The notes under the pieces were generated by a model. It was given only the letters and a program-made list of their open reading frames with translations. It was not told where the DNA came from and searched no databases. From positions 58,493 to 122,492 of the forward strand of contig CAYXNR010000001.1 of assembly GCA_964466595.1 (NCBI GenBank): a DNA stretch of 64,000 bases, read 5' to 3'. Positions within the stretch are counted from its first letter, which is position 1, and every line of letters begins with the position of its first letter. Source of the DNA: JABDGC01 sp964466595. GTDB taxonomy: Bacteria > Pseudomonadota > Gammaproteobacteria > DSM-16500. Shown here in pieces: positions 17,427 through 24,743 of this stretch. The position numbers and the translations under genes were made by a program.

Positions 17427-18483
17427 AGTATTGATTATTGATGATTCAAAGCTTATGCAGCAAATTCTTACTGAGATCCTGTCCTCTGATCCTGAAATAC
17501 AAGTCATTGGCTGTGCAGGTGATGCTTATATTGCTCGCGATATCATCAAAAAATCTAATCCCGATGTGATCACCTTAGATATTATGATGCCGCATATGGA
17601 TGGAATTACCTTTCTCAAGAATCTTATGCGTTTGCATCCCATGCCTGTGGTGATGATCTCTTCTCTTACCCAGTCCGGCAACACTTTTTCATTAGAAGCA
17701 CTTGCTATTGGTGCTATCGATTCTATACACAAGCCTTCTCAGCGTGAATTAGCTAGTAAGGAATATCAGAACAATCTGATCACGGTGATAAAAAATGCTG
17801 CTGTAGCAAATGTTCGCCCTTATATTCCACGAAAAATATCTGAGCCTGACCATGTCTATTATCAAAATAAACTATTGGGAAATGTTATTATTACGATTGG
17901 CGCTTCGACCGGCGGGATTGAAGCACTTGAAAGTATTTTGGTTGATTTGCCTAAAGTTTTGCCGCCTATTGTTATTACACAACATATCAAAAGAGAATTT
18001 TGTAATGCATTTGTTTCGCGTATTAATAAATTGTGCAGCACAACCGTTTGTCTCGGTAAAAATTATGAAGAACTTTTACCCGGACATGCTTACATTGCTC
18101 CCGGCGATTCGCATATGGTAATTGATAAACAACATAATCGTTTTTATTGTATGCTAAACAATGGTCCTCCTCTCAACGGACACAAGCCCTCTGTCGATGC
18201 TTTATTTTATTCGGTTGCAAAGAAAGCCGGTCCTCATGCGATTGGAATTATTTTAACAGGCATAGGCACAGACGGCTCCGAAGGTCTCAAAGCGATACAT
18301 GATGCAGGAGGAAAGACTATTGCACAAAATAAGGAATCAAGTGTAGTGTGGGGAATGCCTGGAGCGGCAGTTAAACTGGAAGCTGCGGATTATATTCTTC
18401 CCTTAAATAAAATAGCCAAAAAAATTCTTTATATTTTAGATGAAAAAGCTGAATATTTTACTCATCAAAAAATAGAAGTGTAG
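17413..18483 (+). CDS. cheB: Receptor methylesterase/glutamine deamidase CheB
   Basis: This protein of 356 residues has an N-terminal receiver domain (phosphoacceptor Asp56 in TLDIMMPHMDG) and a C-terminal methylesterase domain. Its catalytic residues are readable as Ser near 165 (IGASTGGIEA), His near 190 (ITQHIKREF) and Asp near 285 (GIGTDGSEG). It removes methyl groups from the receptor when phosphorylated by CheA, giving adaptation. It overlaps cheR by 14 bp. CheD and CheZ are not present in the operon. Confidence 0.93.
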   Translation: MKPIKVLIIDDSKLMQQILTEILSSDPEIQVIGCAGDAYIARDIIKKSNPDVITLDIMMPHMDGITFLKNLMRLHPMPVVMISSLTQSGNTFSLEALAIGAIDSIHKPSQRELASKEYQNNLITVIKNAAVANVRPYIPRKISEPDHVYYQNKLLGNVIITIGASTGGIEALESILVDLPKVLPPIVITQHIKREFCNAFVSRINKLCSTTVCLGKNYEELLPGHAYIAPGDSHMVIDKQHNRFYCMLNNGPPLNGHKPSVDALFYSVAKKAGPHAIGIILTGIGTDGSEGLKAIHDAGGKTIAQNKESSVVWGMPGAAVKLEAADYILPLNKIAKKILYILDEKAEYFTHQKIEV

Positions 18484-18501
18484 CACAAAGAGGAAGGTAT
18501 C

Positions 18502-20208
18502 GTGAAAATTTTAGTTGTCGATGACATGAAAATTTTTCGAGATATGATTGCTAAGTCTCTTATGGAGTGGGGACACGTGCCAATCCTTGCGAAAAGCGGT
18601 AATGAGGCAATCAAAATATTTAATAAAATACGCCCAGATCTAATTATTTTAGATGTAGTGATGAAAGGGATGAGTGGTTTTGAATGCGCCAAACAATTGC
18701 GTCTCTTAGCGCCGGATGATTGGATACCCATTATTTTTCTCAGCGGTACAGTTAGCGATAGTGCTATTGAACAAGGCATTAATGCGGGAGGGGATGACTA
18801 TCTTGCAAAACCTTTTAGTGAGATTACCCTTGCTGCCAAAATTAAGGCAATGGAACGCATCTCAAAGATGCGCCTTCAATTAATTGAAACCACCAAAAAT
18901 TTAAGTATTTTATCCTCTACGGATACCCTGACAGGTCTTTATAATCGATTACAATTTGATCGAGTTATAAAAGAAAAAATTACCAATGCAAGCCATTACA
19001 ATACTATTTTTGCTGTTTTATTTATTGACCTAGACAATTTCAAAACAGTAAATGATATTTTTGGCCATCATACGGGTGATCTTTTGCTTCAGGCAATTTC
19101 AAAGCGTCTCAATTCTTGTTTGCGAAAAAATGATTTTGTTGCGCGCATGGGCGGAGATGAGTTTGCGGTTATTTTAAGTGAACTTGAATCGCCGGATATT
19201 GCTGGTCATATCGCTCACAAAATTCTGAATGTTTTTTCTTCTCCCTTTCAACTGGAGAATAATCTGCTTCATATCAGTGCAAGTATCGGCATTGCCTGCT
19301 ATCCTTTTGCTGGAACAGACAAAGAATCGCTTGTTCAAAACGCTGATATTGCCATGTATCAAGCCAAATCAAGAGGTCGAAATAATTATAAATATCATAC
19401 GGATGATCATAATAAAAAGTTCAAAGAAAGAATTATACTAGAAGATGCTTTAAAATTTGCTTTGGAAAAAAATGAATTGTTTATTTTGTATCAGCCTATA
19501 TTTAATCTCAAAACAAAAAAAATGATTGGTGTAGAGGCTCTCTTGCGATGGATGAATAAGGAATTAGGAATTGTGTCCTCGGATGTGTTTGTTCCAATTG
19601 CAGAAGAATGCGGATTAATCAATCCTATTGGGAAATGGATCTTAAAAACAATTTGTCAACAAGGCGCAAAATGGTATCAAGAAGATCCAGATTTCAAGTT
19701 ATCCTTTAATATTTCGCCCATGCAATTGATTGATAAAAACTTTTTACCTTTTCTCAAGAAAGTCATTCGCCAAACCAAAATACCTCCCTCTATCTTAGAA
19801 TTGGAATTAACTGAAACCTCAATCATGACACATCCTACTTTCACCGAAAATATCTTAAAAGAAATACACAACATCGGTATCAGTATTTCAATTGATGATT
19901 TTGGAACGGGTTATTCATCATTAACCCTGCTGCAACGCTTGCCTTTTCGCGCTTTAAAAATTGATAAATCTTTTATTGCTGGCATCTCTTCTAAAATTAA
20001 TAATACCATTATTATCAATTCTGTGATTACCCTCGGTAAAAGTTTAGGGCTTCGGATCATTGCGGAAGGAATTGAGACCAAAGAACAATTGCAATTTCTG
20101 ATTGATAGAGGATGTGAATTGGGACAAGGGTATTTTTTAAGTAAACCGCTTAGTGTTGAAATAATCAATGAAGTAATCTTAAATAAAAAACCTATTTTGA
20201 TTACTTAG
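18502..20208 (+). CDS. Receiver-GGDEF-EAL cyclic di-GMP response regulator
   Basis: The protein has 568 residues. The receiver domain has acidic pocket VVDDMK and phosphoacceptor Asp51 (IILDVVMKGMSG). The GGDEF domain near 135-300 has an intact active site, MGGDEFAV at about 217. The EAL domain near 315-560 shows VEALLRW at about 345, ELTETSI and IDDFGTGYSSL, so both synthesis and hydrolysis look possible. It starts with GTG 18502 behind AGGAAGG, 18 bp after cheB. It is the only regulator besides CheB in the operon, so it is the likely output of the CheA kinase and would convert receptor signals into cyclic di-GMP changes. A hairpin follows its stop. Confidence 0.93.
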   Translation: MKILVVDDMKIFRDMIAKSLMEWGHVPILAKSGNEAIKIFNKIRPDLIILDVVMKGMSGFECAKQLRLLAPDDWIPIIFLSGTVSDSAIEQGINAGGDDYLAKPFSEITLAAKIKAMERISKMRLQLIETTKNLSILSSTDTLTGLYNRLQFDRVIKEKITNASHYNTIFAVLFIDLDNFKTVNDIFGHHTGDLLLQAISKRLNSCLRKNDFVARMGGDEFAVILSELESPDIAGHIAHKILNVFSSPFQLENNLLHISASIGIACYPFAGTDKESLVQNADIAMYQAKSRGRNNYKYHTDDHNKKFKERIILEDALKFALEKNELFILYQPIFNLKTKKMIGVEALLRWMNKELGIVSSDVFVPIAEECGLINPIGKWILKTICQQGAKWYQEDPDFKLSFNISPMQLIDKNFLPFLKKVIRQTKIPPSILELELTETSIMTHPTFTENILKEIHNIGISISIDDFGTGYSSLTLLQRLPFRALKIDKSFIAGISSKINNTIIINSVITLGKSLGLRIIAEGIETKEQLQFLIDRGCELGQGYFLSKPLSVEIINEVILNKKPILIT

Positions 20209-20247
20209 ACCTATCTTCCTCAAAAGTGATCTTGTCTTGTTTCAATA

Positions 20248-20280
20248 GCGCCCATGTGTGAAATGATGGGCGTCATTTTA
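20248..20280 (+). terminator. Putative rho-independent terminator of the chemosensory operon
   Basis: CGCCCAT (20249-20255) pairs with ATGGGCG (20266-20272) across a 10 nt loop and is followed by TCATTTTA. It lies 40 bp after the stop of the REC-GGDEF-EAL gene. The U-run is interrupted, so efficiency is uncertain. Confidence 0.55.
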
Positions 20281-20332
20281 TGGTCATTTTTTATTTAATT
20301 GTTTATTTTAAGTATAGTTTATATTTTTAAAT
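20277..20332 (-). pseudogene. Relic of a 5' end related to the 492-residue coiled-coil gene
   Basis: On the minus strand this 55 bp block matches the leader and first codons of the gene at 8334-9812, with about six differences. The relic reads ATG ACC ATA AAA TGA, while the intact gene begins ATG GCT ATA AAG GTA. After four codons it hits a stop and similarity ends, so only the promoter-proximal stub of a second copy remains. It lies directly beside a toxin relic, which marks this gap as a recombination scar. Confidence 0.5.
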
Positions 20333-20347
20333 CGGTTTTCATGCTTT

Positions 20348-20467
20348 GTTATCAGCCATTGTCATTTAACTATAAGTAAGCCAACATAGGTCTATTGTTG
20401 GGAAGTAAAGGATAAACAAAGAGAAATTGGGGTGAATATGTCAGCACCCATGAAAAAGCACCATTTC
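20348..20467 (+). pseudogene. Degenerate copy of the HigB-type toxin 3' end and toxin-antitoxin junction
   Basis: This plus-strand stretch matches, in inverted orientation, the junction of the intact toxin-antitoxin pair (about 22497-22612). It covers the last 35 or so toxin codons and the antitoxin start. Matching landmarks are TATCAG-CATTGTCATTTAAC, GTAAGCCAAC and TTGTTGGGAAGTAAA-GATAAACAAAGAGAAATTG-GGTGAAT. The relic has an in-frame TAG where the toxin reads Tyr, and a deleted T before the antitoxin ATG. It is clearly non-functional. Similarity stops near 20467. The remaining bases to 20546 show no feature beyond the ribosome site of the next gene. Confidence 0.7.
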
Positions 20468-20546
20468 TAGAGTCTAAGAATGCGGAAAAAAAGCCTTCTC
20501 TTTCAAATGCACCTCTGACAGAATGCTATCATAAAAGGATTTCTTT

Positions 20547-21629
20547 ATGACTGAAAAAGAGAAAACGATTAAAAAAAATAGAGCTAAGCTTTTAAAAAAA
20601 ACAAGTAATCATTCAAAAAATAATTCTTTTCCAATTGTCGGTATTGGCGCTTCTGCGGGTGGCCTAGAAGCTTTTGAAAGTTTTTTTAGTCATTTATCAA
20701 AAATTGGAATGGCTTATGTTCTGATTACTCATCTGGATCGTAATCACGCTAGTTTTTTACCAGACTTAATAAGTAAATATAGTTCTTTACCAGTGGTCTT
20801 AATTAAAAATAATACAGTCGTCAAAGCTAATACGATCTATGTTATTCCCATTAAAAAAAATGTTACCATTAAAAATGGAATCTTAAATCTTGTAGAACAA
20901 AATGTATCCCATTACAAAAATCTTCCTATTAATTTATTTTTCCAATCACTTGCAGAGGATAGAAAGGAAAATGCGATTGCCATTATTTTATCAGGTTCCG
21001 GTGCAGACGGATCGCTAGGCTTACGTGCTATAAAAGACCATGGCGGCTTAACAATAGCACAAGATCCGACAACGGCCGGTTTTAATAGTATGCCCCAAAA
21101 CGCTATTAGTACGGGTTTAATTGATTATATTTTATCTGCTGAAAATATCCCGGATCAGCTCATTAAATATTTTAATTACGGTAAAATAAAAGACGGAAAG
21201 CTATCACCGGAACTGCAACAAATTTTTGCGATGTTACGGATGCATACCCAACATGATTTCTCTCAATACAAATTAAACACCGTTCTTCGTCGTATTGAAA
21301 AACAAATGCATGGTCATCATATTAAAAAAATTACAGAATATGTACAGTTTCTGCATACAAATCATCATGAAATTGATAGCTTATTTAAAGATCTTTTAAT
21401 TGGTGTGACCCATTTTTTTCGTGACCCGGAAGCTTTTCGAGCGCTCAAAAAACAAATAGTGACTTCACTTTTGAAAAACAAACCGCAAAATACTTCTCTT
21501 CGAGTATGGATTCCAGCTTGTTCAACGGGAGAGGAAGCTTATTCTTTAGCGATTATTTTGTATGAAAGCATGACAGAAATGAAGAAACATTTACATATAC
21601 AAATCTTTGCAACTGATTATTTTTTATAA
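20547..21629 (+). pseudogene. 3'-truncated CheB/CheR fusion protein
   Basis: The frame encodes 360 residues. After a Lys-rich start comes a CheB-type methylesterase domain (IGASAGGLEAFE with the Ser, THLDRNH with the His, LSGSGADGSLG with the Asp). A CheR-type region follows from about residue 215, ending in the SAM motif WIPACSTGEEAYSLAI and then FATD. Full-length relatives continue with the rest of the methyltransferase and usually PAS and kinase modules. Here the frame stops three residues after FATD (YFL-stop), so the methyltransferase cannot fold. The esterase half may still be made, as the ribosome site AAAGGA is intact. The following gene bears no resemblance to the missing part. Confidence 0.8.
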
Positions 21630-21654
21630 AAAACACTTTAAATGAGGTAGAAAA

Positions 21655-22071
21655 ATGAAATTAATTAGGGCAACAAAAGATGAAAAGAAAAATGATAGTT
21701 TTGGTTCGACTCTAAAAGGAACCCAGCTTGATGGGTACTATAATCGCAAATCTCAAAGTAACAGCACCACCCTTAACACTCTCATAGGTCTTACAAGACT
21801 AGGCGCAGCAAGTTCACAAAGCAAAAGCTTTTCATCAGTTACCCAAGCAAATTCCTTTGATCAACTTGAATTAAATAAGCTTGAAACGTTGAGAAAAGCG
21901 TTTGATTTTTATGAAGAGAATTTCGACAGGTATACTCAAAGTGAAAGAAGTAAAACCGATTTGTTTTGGAACCGCAATATTGGAAATCCTTTTCGTGGAA
22001 CTAACTATGCAGAGATAGATCATCATGAAGGTAAAGAAAAAGCCCCTTCTCCGAAAAATAATAAATTTTGA
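21655..22071 (+). CDS. Small polar protein, unknown function
   Basis: The protein has 138 residues and is rich in Ser, Asn, Lys and Thr. It has no membrane segment, signal peptide or recognised motif. A helical stretch occurs at about 62-95 (FDQLELNKLETLRKAFDFYE). ATG 21655 follows a good GAGGTAG ribosome site. It begins 25 bp after the truncated CheB/CheR frame, on the far side of the deletion point, so it may have arrived with the event that cut that gene. Orphan or effector-like; function unknown. Confidence 0.5.
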   Translation: MKLIRATKDEKKNDSFGSTLKGTQLDGYYNRKSQSNSTTLNTLIGLTRLGAASSQSKSFSSVTQANSFDQLELNKLETLRKAFDFYEENFDRYTQSERSKTDLFWNRNIGNPFRGTNYAEIDHHEGKEKAPSPKNNKF

Positions 22072-22082
22072 GTAGCCTTGGA

Positions 22083-22104
22083 GCCGGTAAACCGTCTTAC
22101 CGGC
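22083..22104. repeat. GCCGGTAA...TTACCGGC hairpin repeat
   Basis: The arms GCCGGTAA and TTACCGGC enclose a 6 nt loop. This is the same family as the hairpin at 10009-10032. It sits between two converging genes (stop at 22071 on plus, stop at 22147 on minus) and may serve as a transcription block for both, although no U-run follows. Confidence 0.6.
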
Positions 22105-22146
22105 TATTGCCTGATTAAGAACCTACCTTAAAATCTATATTAGAGA

Positions 22147-22521
22147 TCAAAGAAAATAGCGATAATTAACGCCAAATATTTTCTCAATTCGTTTTGCAAT
22201 AATCTTACCAATAGGCCGTTTACCGCTTTCCATCTTGGACAAGTCTGCTTGAGTAACATTGATTTTCTTTGCCATCTCAGCTTGCGTAAGACCCTCTCGA
22301 TGTCTCGTACCCCTGAGCAATACCCCTGCTTTTGTATATTGCTTTTCAATATCGCCAAAAATATCTTCTGGCAGCACCCTTTTGGGTCCTTTCGACTTAT
22401 CCTCATATTTTTTCGCTATCGCCCTAGGAATATGATAAACGTGACCTTTGTACACAAGATGCAAAATGACCCCGTGATTGCCATGCGGTTTAGTATGGTG
22501 CCTTTTCGTGAGTGCCGACAT
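22147..22521 (-). CDS. higA: Antitoxin of a HigBA-type pair, XRE-family HTH
   Basis: The protein has 124 residues. The C-terminal half is a helix-turn-helix of the XRE/Cro type (GLTQAEMAKKINVTQADLSKMESGKRPIG), and the N-terminal half is probably the toxin-binding region. It should neutralise the toxin encoded just upstream and repress the shared promoter. The two genes overlap by 32 bp in the toxin-antitoxin order typical of HigBA. An inverted repeat upstream of the toxin gene (22792-22814) is the likely operator. Confidence 0.85.
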   Translation of the reverse strand: MSALTKRHHTKPHGNHGVILHLVYKGHVYHIPRAIAKKYEDKSKGPKRVLPEDIFGDIEKQYTKAGVLLRGTRHREGLTQAEMAKKINVTQADLSKMESGKRPIGKIIAKRIEKIFGVNYRYFL

Positions 22522-22783
22522 AATTCACCTCAATTTCTCTTTGTTTATCTTTTACTTCCCAACAGCAGACATACGTTGGCTTACCTTTTGTTAAATGACA
22601 ATGTCTGATATCTATACCCTTACCTTTCCCCTTCAATTTTCCGTAATTAGGCCATCCCTTGCCTGGTGCTGCCCCATGGTTTCGTAAATCAGAAACGAGT
22701 ACATCCAGGATAGAAATTACCCTTTTATTCAGCTTCTTAGCCTGTTTGGCTGCTTTTTCAGTAAAATAGACATTCCAGTACAT
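22490..22783 (-). CDS. higB: Toxin of a HigBA/RelE-type pair
   Basis: This small basic protein of 97 residues has the RelE-fold pattern: FTEKAAKQAKKLNKRV at the N-terminus, a basic centre (KLKGKGKGIDIRH), then strands (TYVCCWEVKDKQREIEVNYVGTHE). Such toxins cleave mRNA on the ribosome. The start lacks a strong ribosome site, which is common in these operons. A decayed second copy of its 3' end lies 2 kb away in inverted orientation (20348-20467). The exact subfamily (HigB or RelE) is not certain. Confidence 0.83.
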   Translation of the reverse strand: MYWNVYFTEKAAKQAKKLNKRVISILDVLVSDLRNHGAAPGKGWPNYGKLKGKGKGIDIRHCHLTKGKPTYVCCWEVKDKQREIEVNYVGTHEKAPY

Positions 22784-22791
22784 AAATAAAT

Positions 22792-22814
22792 TATATGGTA
22801 TTTTTTACCATATA
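22792..22814. promoter_or_regulatory. Palindromic operator of the toxin-antitoxin operon
   Basis: TATATGGTA (22792-22800) and TACCATATA (22806-22814) form a perfect 9 bp inverted repeat around TTTTT, ending 9 bp upstream of the toxin start. Its place and symmetry fit binding by the dimeric HTH antitoxin. The 375 bp gap to 23158 otherwise holds a miniature element and two loose element tips. Confidence 0.6.
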
Positions 22815-22992
22815 GCAATAACCACCATATTTAGCTACCTAAAGTCGAAATGAGCCGAGGATTTAAAATTAACGTTTCCTTCTCAGCCCTTGATAACTTT
22901 TTAATGTGTTTTTCAATTTTCATTGCTTTCGACCTACTTCCACTGATCTGCCAGACTGGACAATACTGATAGGTTTAAAAAAAGTCAAAAAG

Positions 22993-23131
22993 AAAAGGGG
23001 TCAAGAAAAAAAAAGAAAAGGGGTCAAGAGAAAAGGGGTCAAGTATTCACATGACACAAGATTAGTAAATATGACCTTGAAAATTGTACTGCTATCTCTA
23101 AGTTGTGTCATGTGAATACTTGACCCCTTTT
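22993..23131. mobile_element. Miniature RAYT-derived element, copy A, with two extra 5' tips
   Basis: The full element is 23031-23131. It has 29 bp perfect terminal inverted repeats beginning AAAAGGGGTCAAG and ending with its complement, around a core of about 43 bp with no coding capacity. It is identical in its body to copy B (24507-24612). Two further isolated tips, AAAAGGGGTCAAG at 22993-23005 and 23016-23028, lie just upstream in the same orientation. They suggest repeated insertion into, or recombination at, the same A-rich target. The tips match the ends of the transposase element at 46969-48025. Confidence 0.85.
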
Positions 23132-23158
23132 CGGGCTACTACATTAGTGAGCAACGGT

Positions 23159-24334
23159 TCAGTAACGGCGCGGTGCTGGCCCGCCGTTGCATACATTTTG
23201 CAAGACTGCTGTTTTTGTTCGACATAAGAGTTCCAATCGCGAGGAGCACGCCGCCGCAGCCCGCGTCTGCGGCTCGCATCTAAAATATCCTAAATAAAAA
23301 TCAATGCCCAACCGCGACTGCGAATTATAGAAATACGAAGAGCCGTCTTCATTATTTAATGTCCGAACTGGAATCTCGGGATTATTTATAAAAAGATCGA
23401 TCCCGCGGCGCACAACCTGAGCATCGCGGGAAGACAAATTAGCTTGCAATTTTCCGTAACCATTGACCATAAATACGTTCCTTTTACTCCAATTACCAAA
23501 GTGATTAAAATTGGCTTCATACCAACTAAACATCTCTTTTAAAATCTTCGGGTCAAAAATATATCCTAAGGTGATCACTGGCTTAGGATCAGGCCTTAAA
23601 TCTTTTTCAAGCTGATCAATCAGCGGTTGACACTTTGCTTGAAACTGTTCCAAACTATCGTCATCTTTACTTTCTAAGGCAATAATCCCCTCTCCAAATC
23701 TTTTAATGGCCCCCAGAATCTGCTGATTTCTTGCCTCATTTTCCCGGATGGCTTCTTCTGAGGTTACGACTTTTAATTGTTCCGCCACTTCTTCTGAAGA
23801 AAGTCCGGCCACTGCAATTAACCTTTCAACAACACCCTGCTCTTCTTCCTTTACTATTCCTGGTTTTAAGTCAACATCGCCTGCCATCGCTGCTATTTGT
23901 ATGAGGGTTCCTTCTAAATCTCGTTGCAAAGGGTCAAAGGCTCGGGTGACACAATGAACAATATGCGGATTTTGTTTGACGAGGCACACGGCTTTTTCGA
24001 TATCTTCTTTCTCACCACGTAAAATAAGCGTAGCAGCCTGAGCAGCCTGCTTGCTGATGAAATATTCACTTTTAAATCCAAACAGGCTGAATTTATTGAA
24101 TTCTATTACAGAAAATGGTTTAGATTGAGTTTCCTCGTCACCAGACCAGTTGAATTCTAGGTTATTTTCTAAATAGTCGAATACAATATTTGAAACACCC
24201 CCTGGAAAAGAAGCGAGAGTCATTGCCTCACCTTCGGCTTGGTGATCATGAGAGCTGGCAGGCACTGAAGAAAGCGTTTTACCGCTGGCAGAGGCTACTT
24301 CGGAAGGCAGCTCTTTTGATGAAGGCTTAAACAT
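23159..24334 (-). CDS. Effector-like protein, paralogous to the 24744 gene
   Basis: The protein has 391 residues. The N-terminal 40 are polar. A helical ankyrin-like region near 85-160 contains LILRGEKEDIEKAVCLVKQNPHIV and LEGTLIQIAAMAGDVD, a pattern I associate with ankyrin-type effectors of Legionellales. A linker follows at 160-250, then a C-terminal domain shared with the next gene (PVITLGYIFDPKILKEMF, DFYLGYFR). A strong GAGGAG precedes ATG 24334. The last 40 codons are more GC-rich than the rest, so the 3' end may be a recent junction. It is bracketed by two identical miniature elements. No catalytic motif is evident. Confidence 0.65.
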   Translation of the reverse strand: MFKPSSKELPSEVASASGKTLSSVPASSHDHQAEGEAMTLASFPGGVSNIVFDYLENNLEFNWSGDEETQSKPFSVIEFNKFSLFGFKSEYFISKQAAQAATLILRGEKEDIEKAVCLVKQNPHIVHCVTRAFDPLQRDLEGTLIQIAAMAGDVDLKPGIVKEEEQGVVERLIAVAGLSSEEVAEQLKVVTSEEAIRENEARNQQILGAIKRFGEGIIALESKDDDSLEQFQAKCQPLIDQLEKDLRPDPKPVITLGYIFDPKILKEMFSWYEANFNHFGNWSKRNVFMVNGYGKLQANLSSRDAQVVRRGIDLFINNPEIPVRTLNNEDGSSYFYNSQSRLGIDFYLGYFRCEPQTRAAAACSSRLELLCRTKTAVLQNVCNGGPAPRRY

Positions 24335-24506
24335 CTCTATTACTCCTCGTTTGTTGAATTATTATGTAAGTGTAATTCACAATAGTTATTATGCAATAAA
24401 ATATAATCACTTTCCACAGACTTATTATGTCTTAATCATTTTCTGGACTTGTTTCGCCTGCCCTTCCATTTGGGCTTTTTCTTGCGCCAAAACCCACTTG
24501 TCAAGA

Positions 24507-24627
24507 AAAAAAGGGGTCAAGTATTCACATGACACAAGATTAGTAAATATGACCTTGAAAATTGTACTGCTATCTCTAAGTTGTGTCATGTGAATACTTG
24601 ACCCCTTTTTTTCTTGACCCCTTTTTC
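24507..24627. mobile_element. Miniature RAYT-derived element, copy B, with one extra 3' tip
   Basis: The main element (24507-24612) has the same 29 bp terminal inverted repeats and core as copy A. One additional inverted tip (CTTGACCCC, ending near 24627) follows at once. It lies in the 409 bp between the two paralogous effector-like genes. The remainder of the gap (24335-24506 and 24628-24743) is AT-rich with no open frame of note. Confidence 0.85.
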
Positions 24628-24743
24628 CAACTTATAGAGCCATTAAATATGTTTGCGATGACAAGCACTTGTTTTCCAGCTGGTCTTCCAGTGCAACCAT
24701 ATTACCTATACAATTACTTACTTTTATATAAATAAGAATTCAA

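Noticed and set aside
18502..20208. Enzymatically dead GGDEF-EAL protein
   Set aside because: GGDEF, EAL and the EAL-domain DDFGTGYSSL signatures are all intact.
22140..22406. 88-residue minus-strand frame overlapping the antitoxin
   Set aside because: It is another frame of the HTH antitoxin gene, whose own frame carries a clear domain.
22993..23131. CRISPR-like spaced repeats (repeated GGGGTCAAG)
   Set aside because: Spacing is irregular, orientation mixed, and the units are transposable-element tips; no cas genes.
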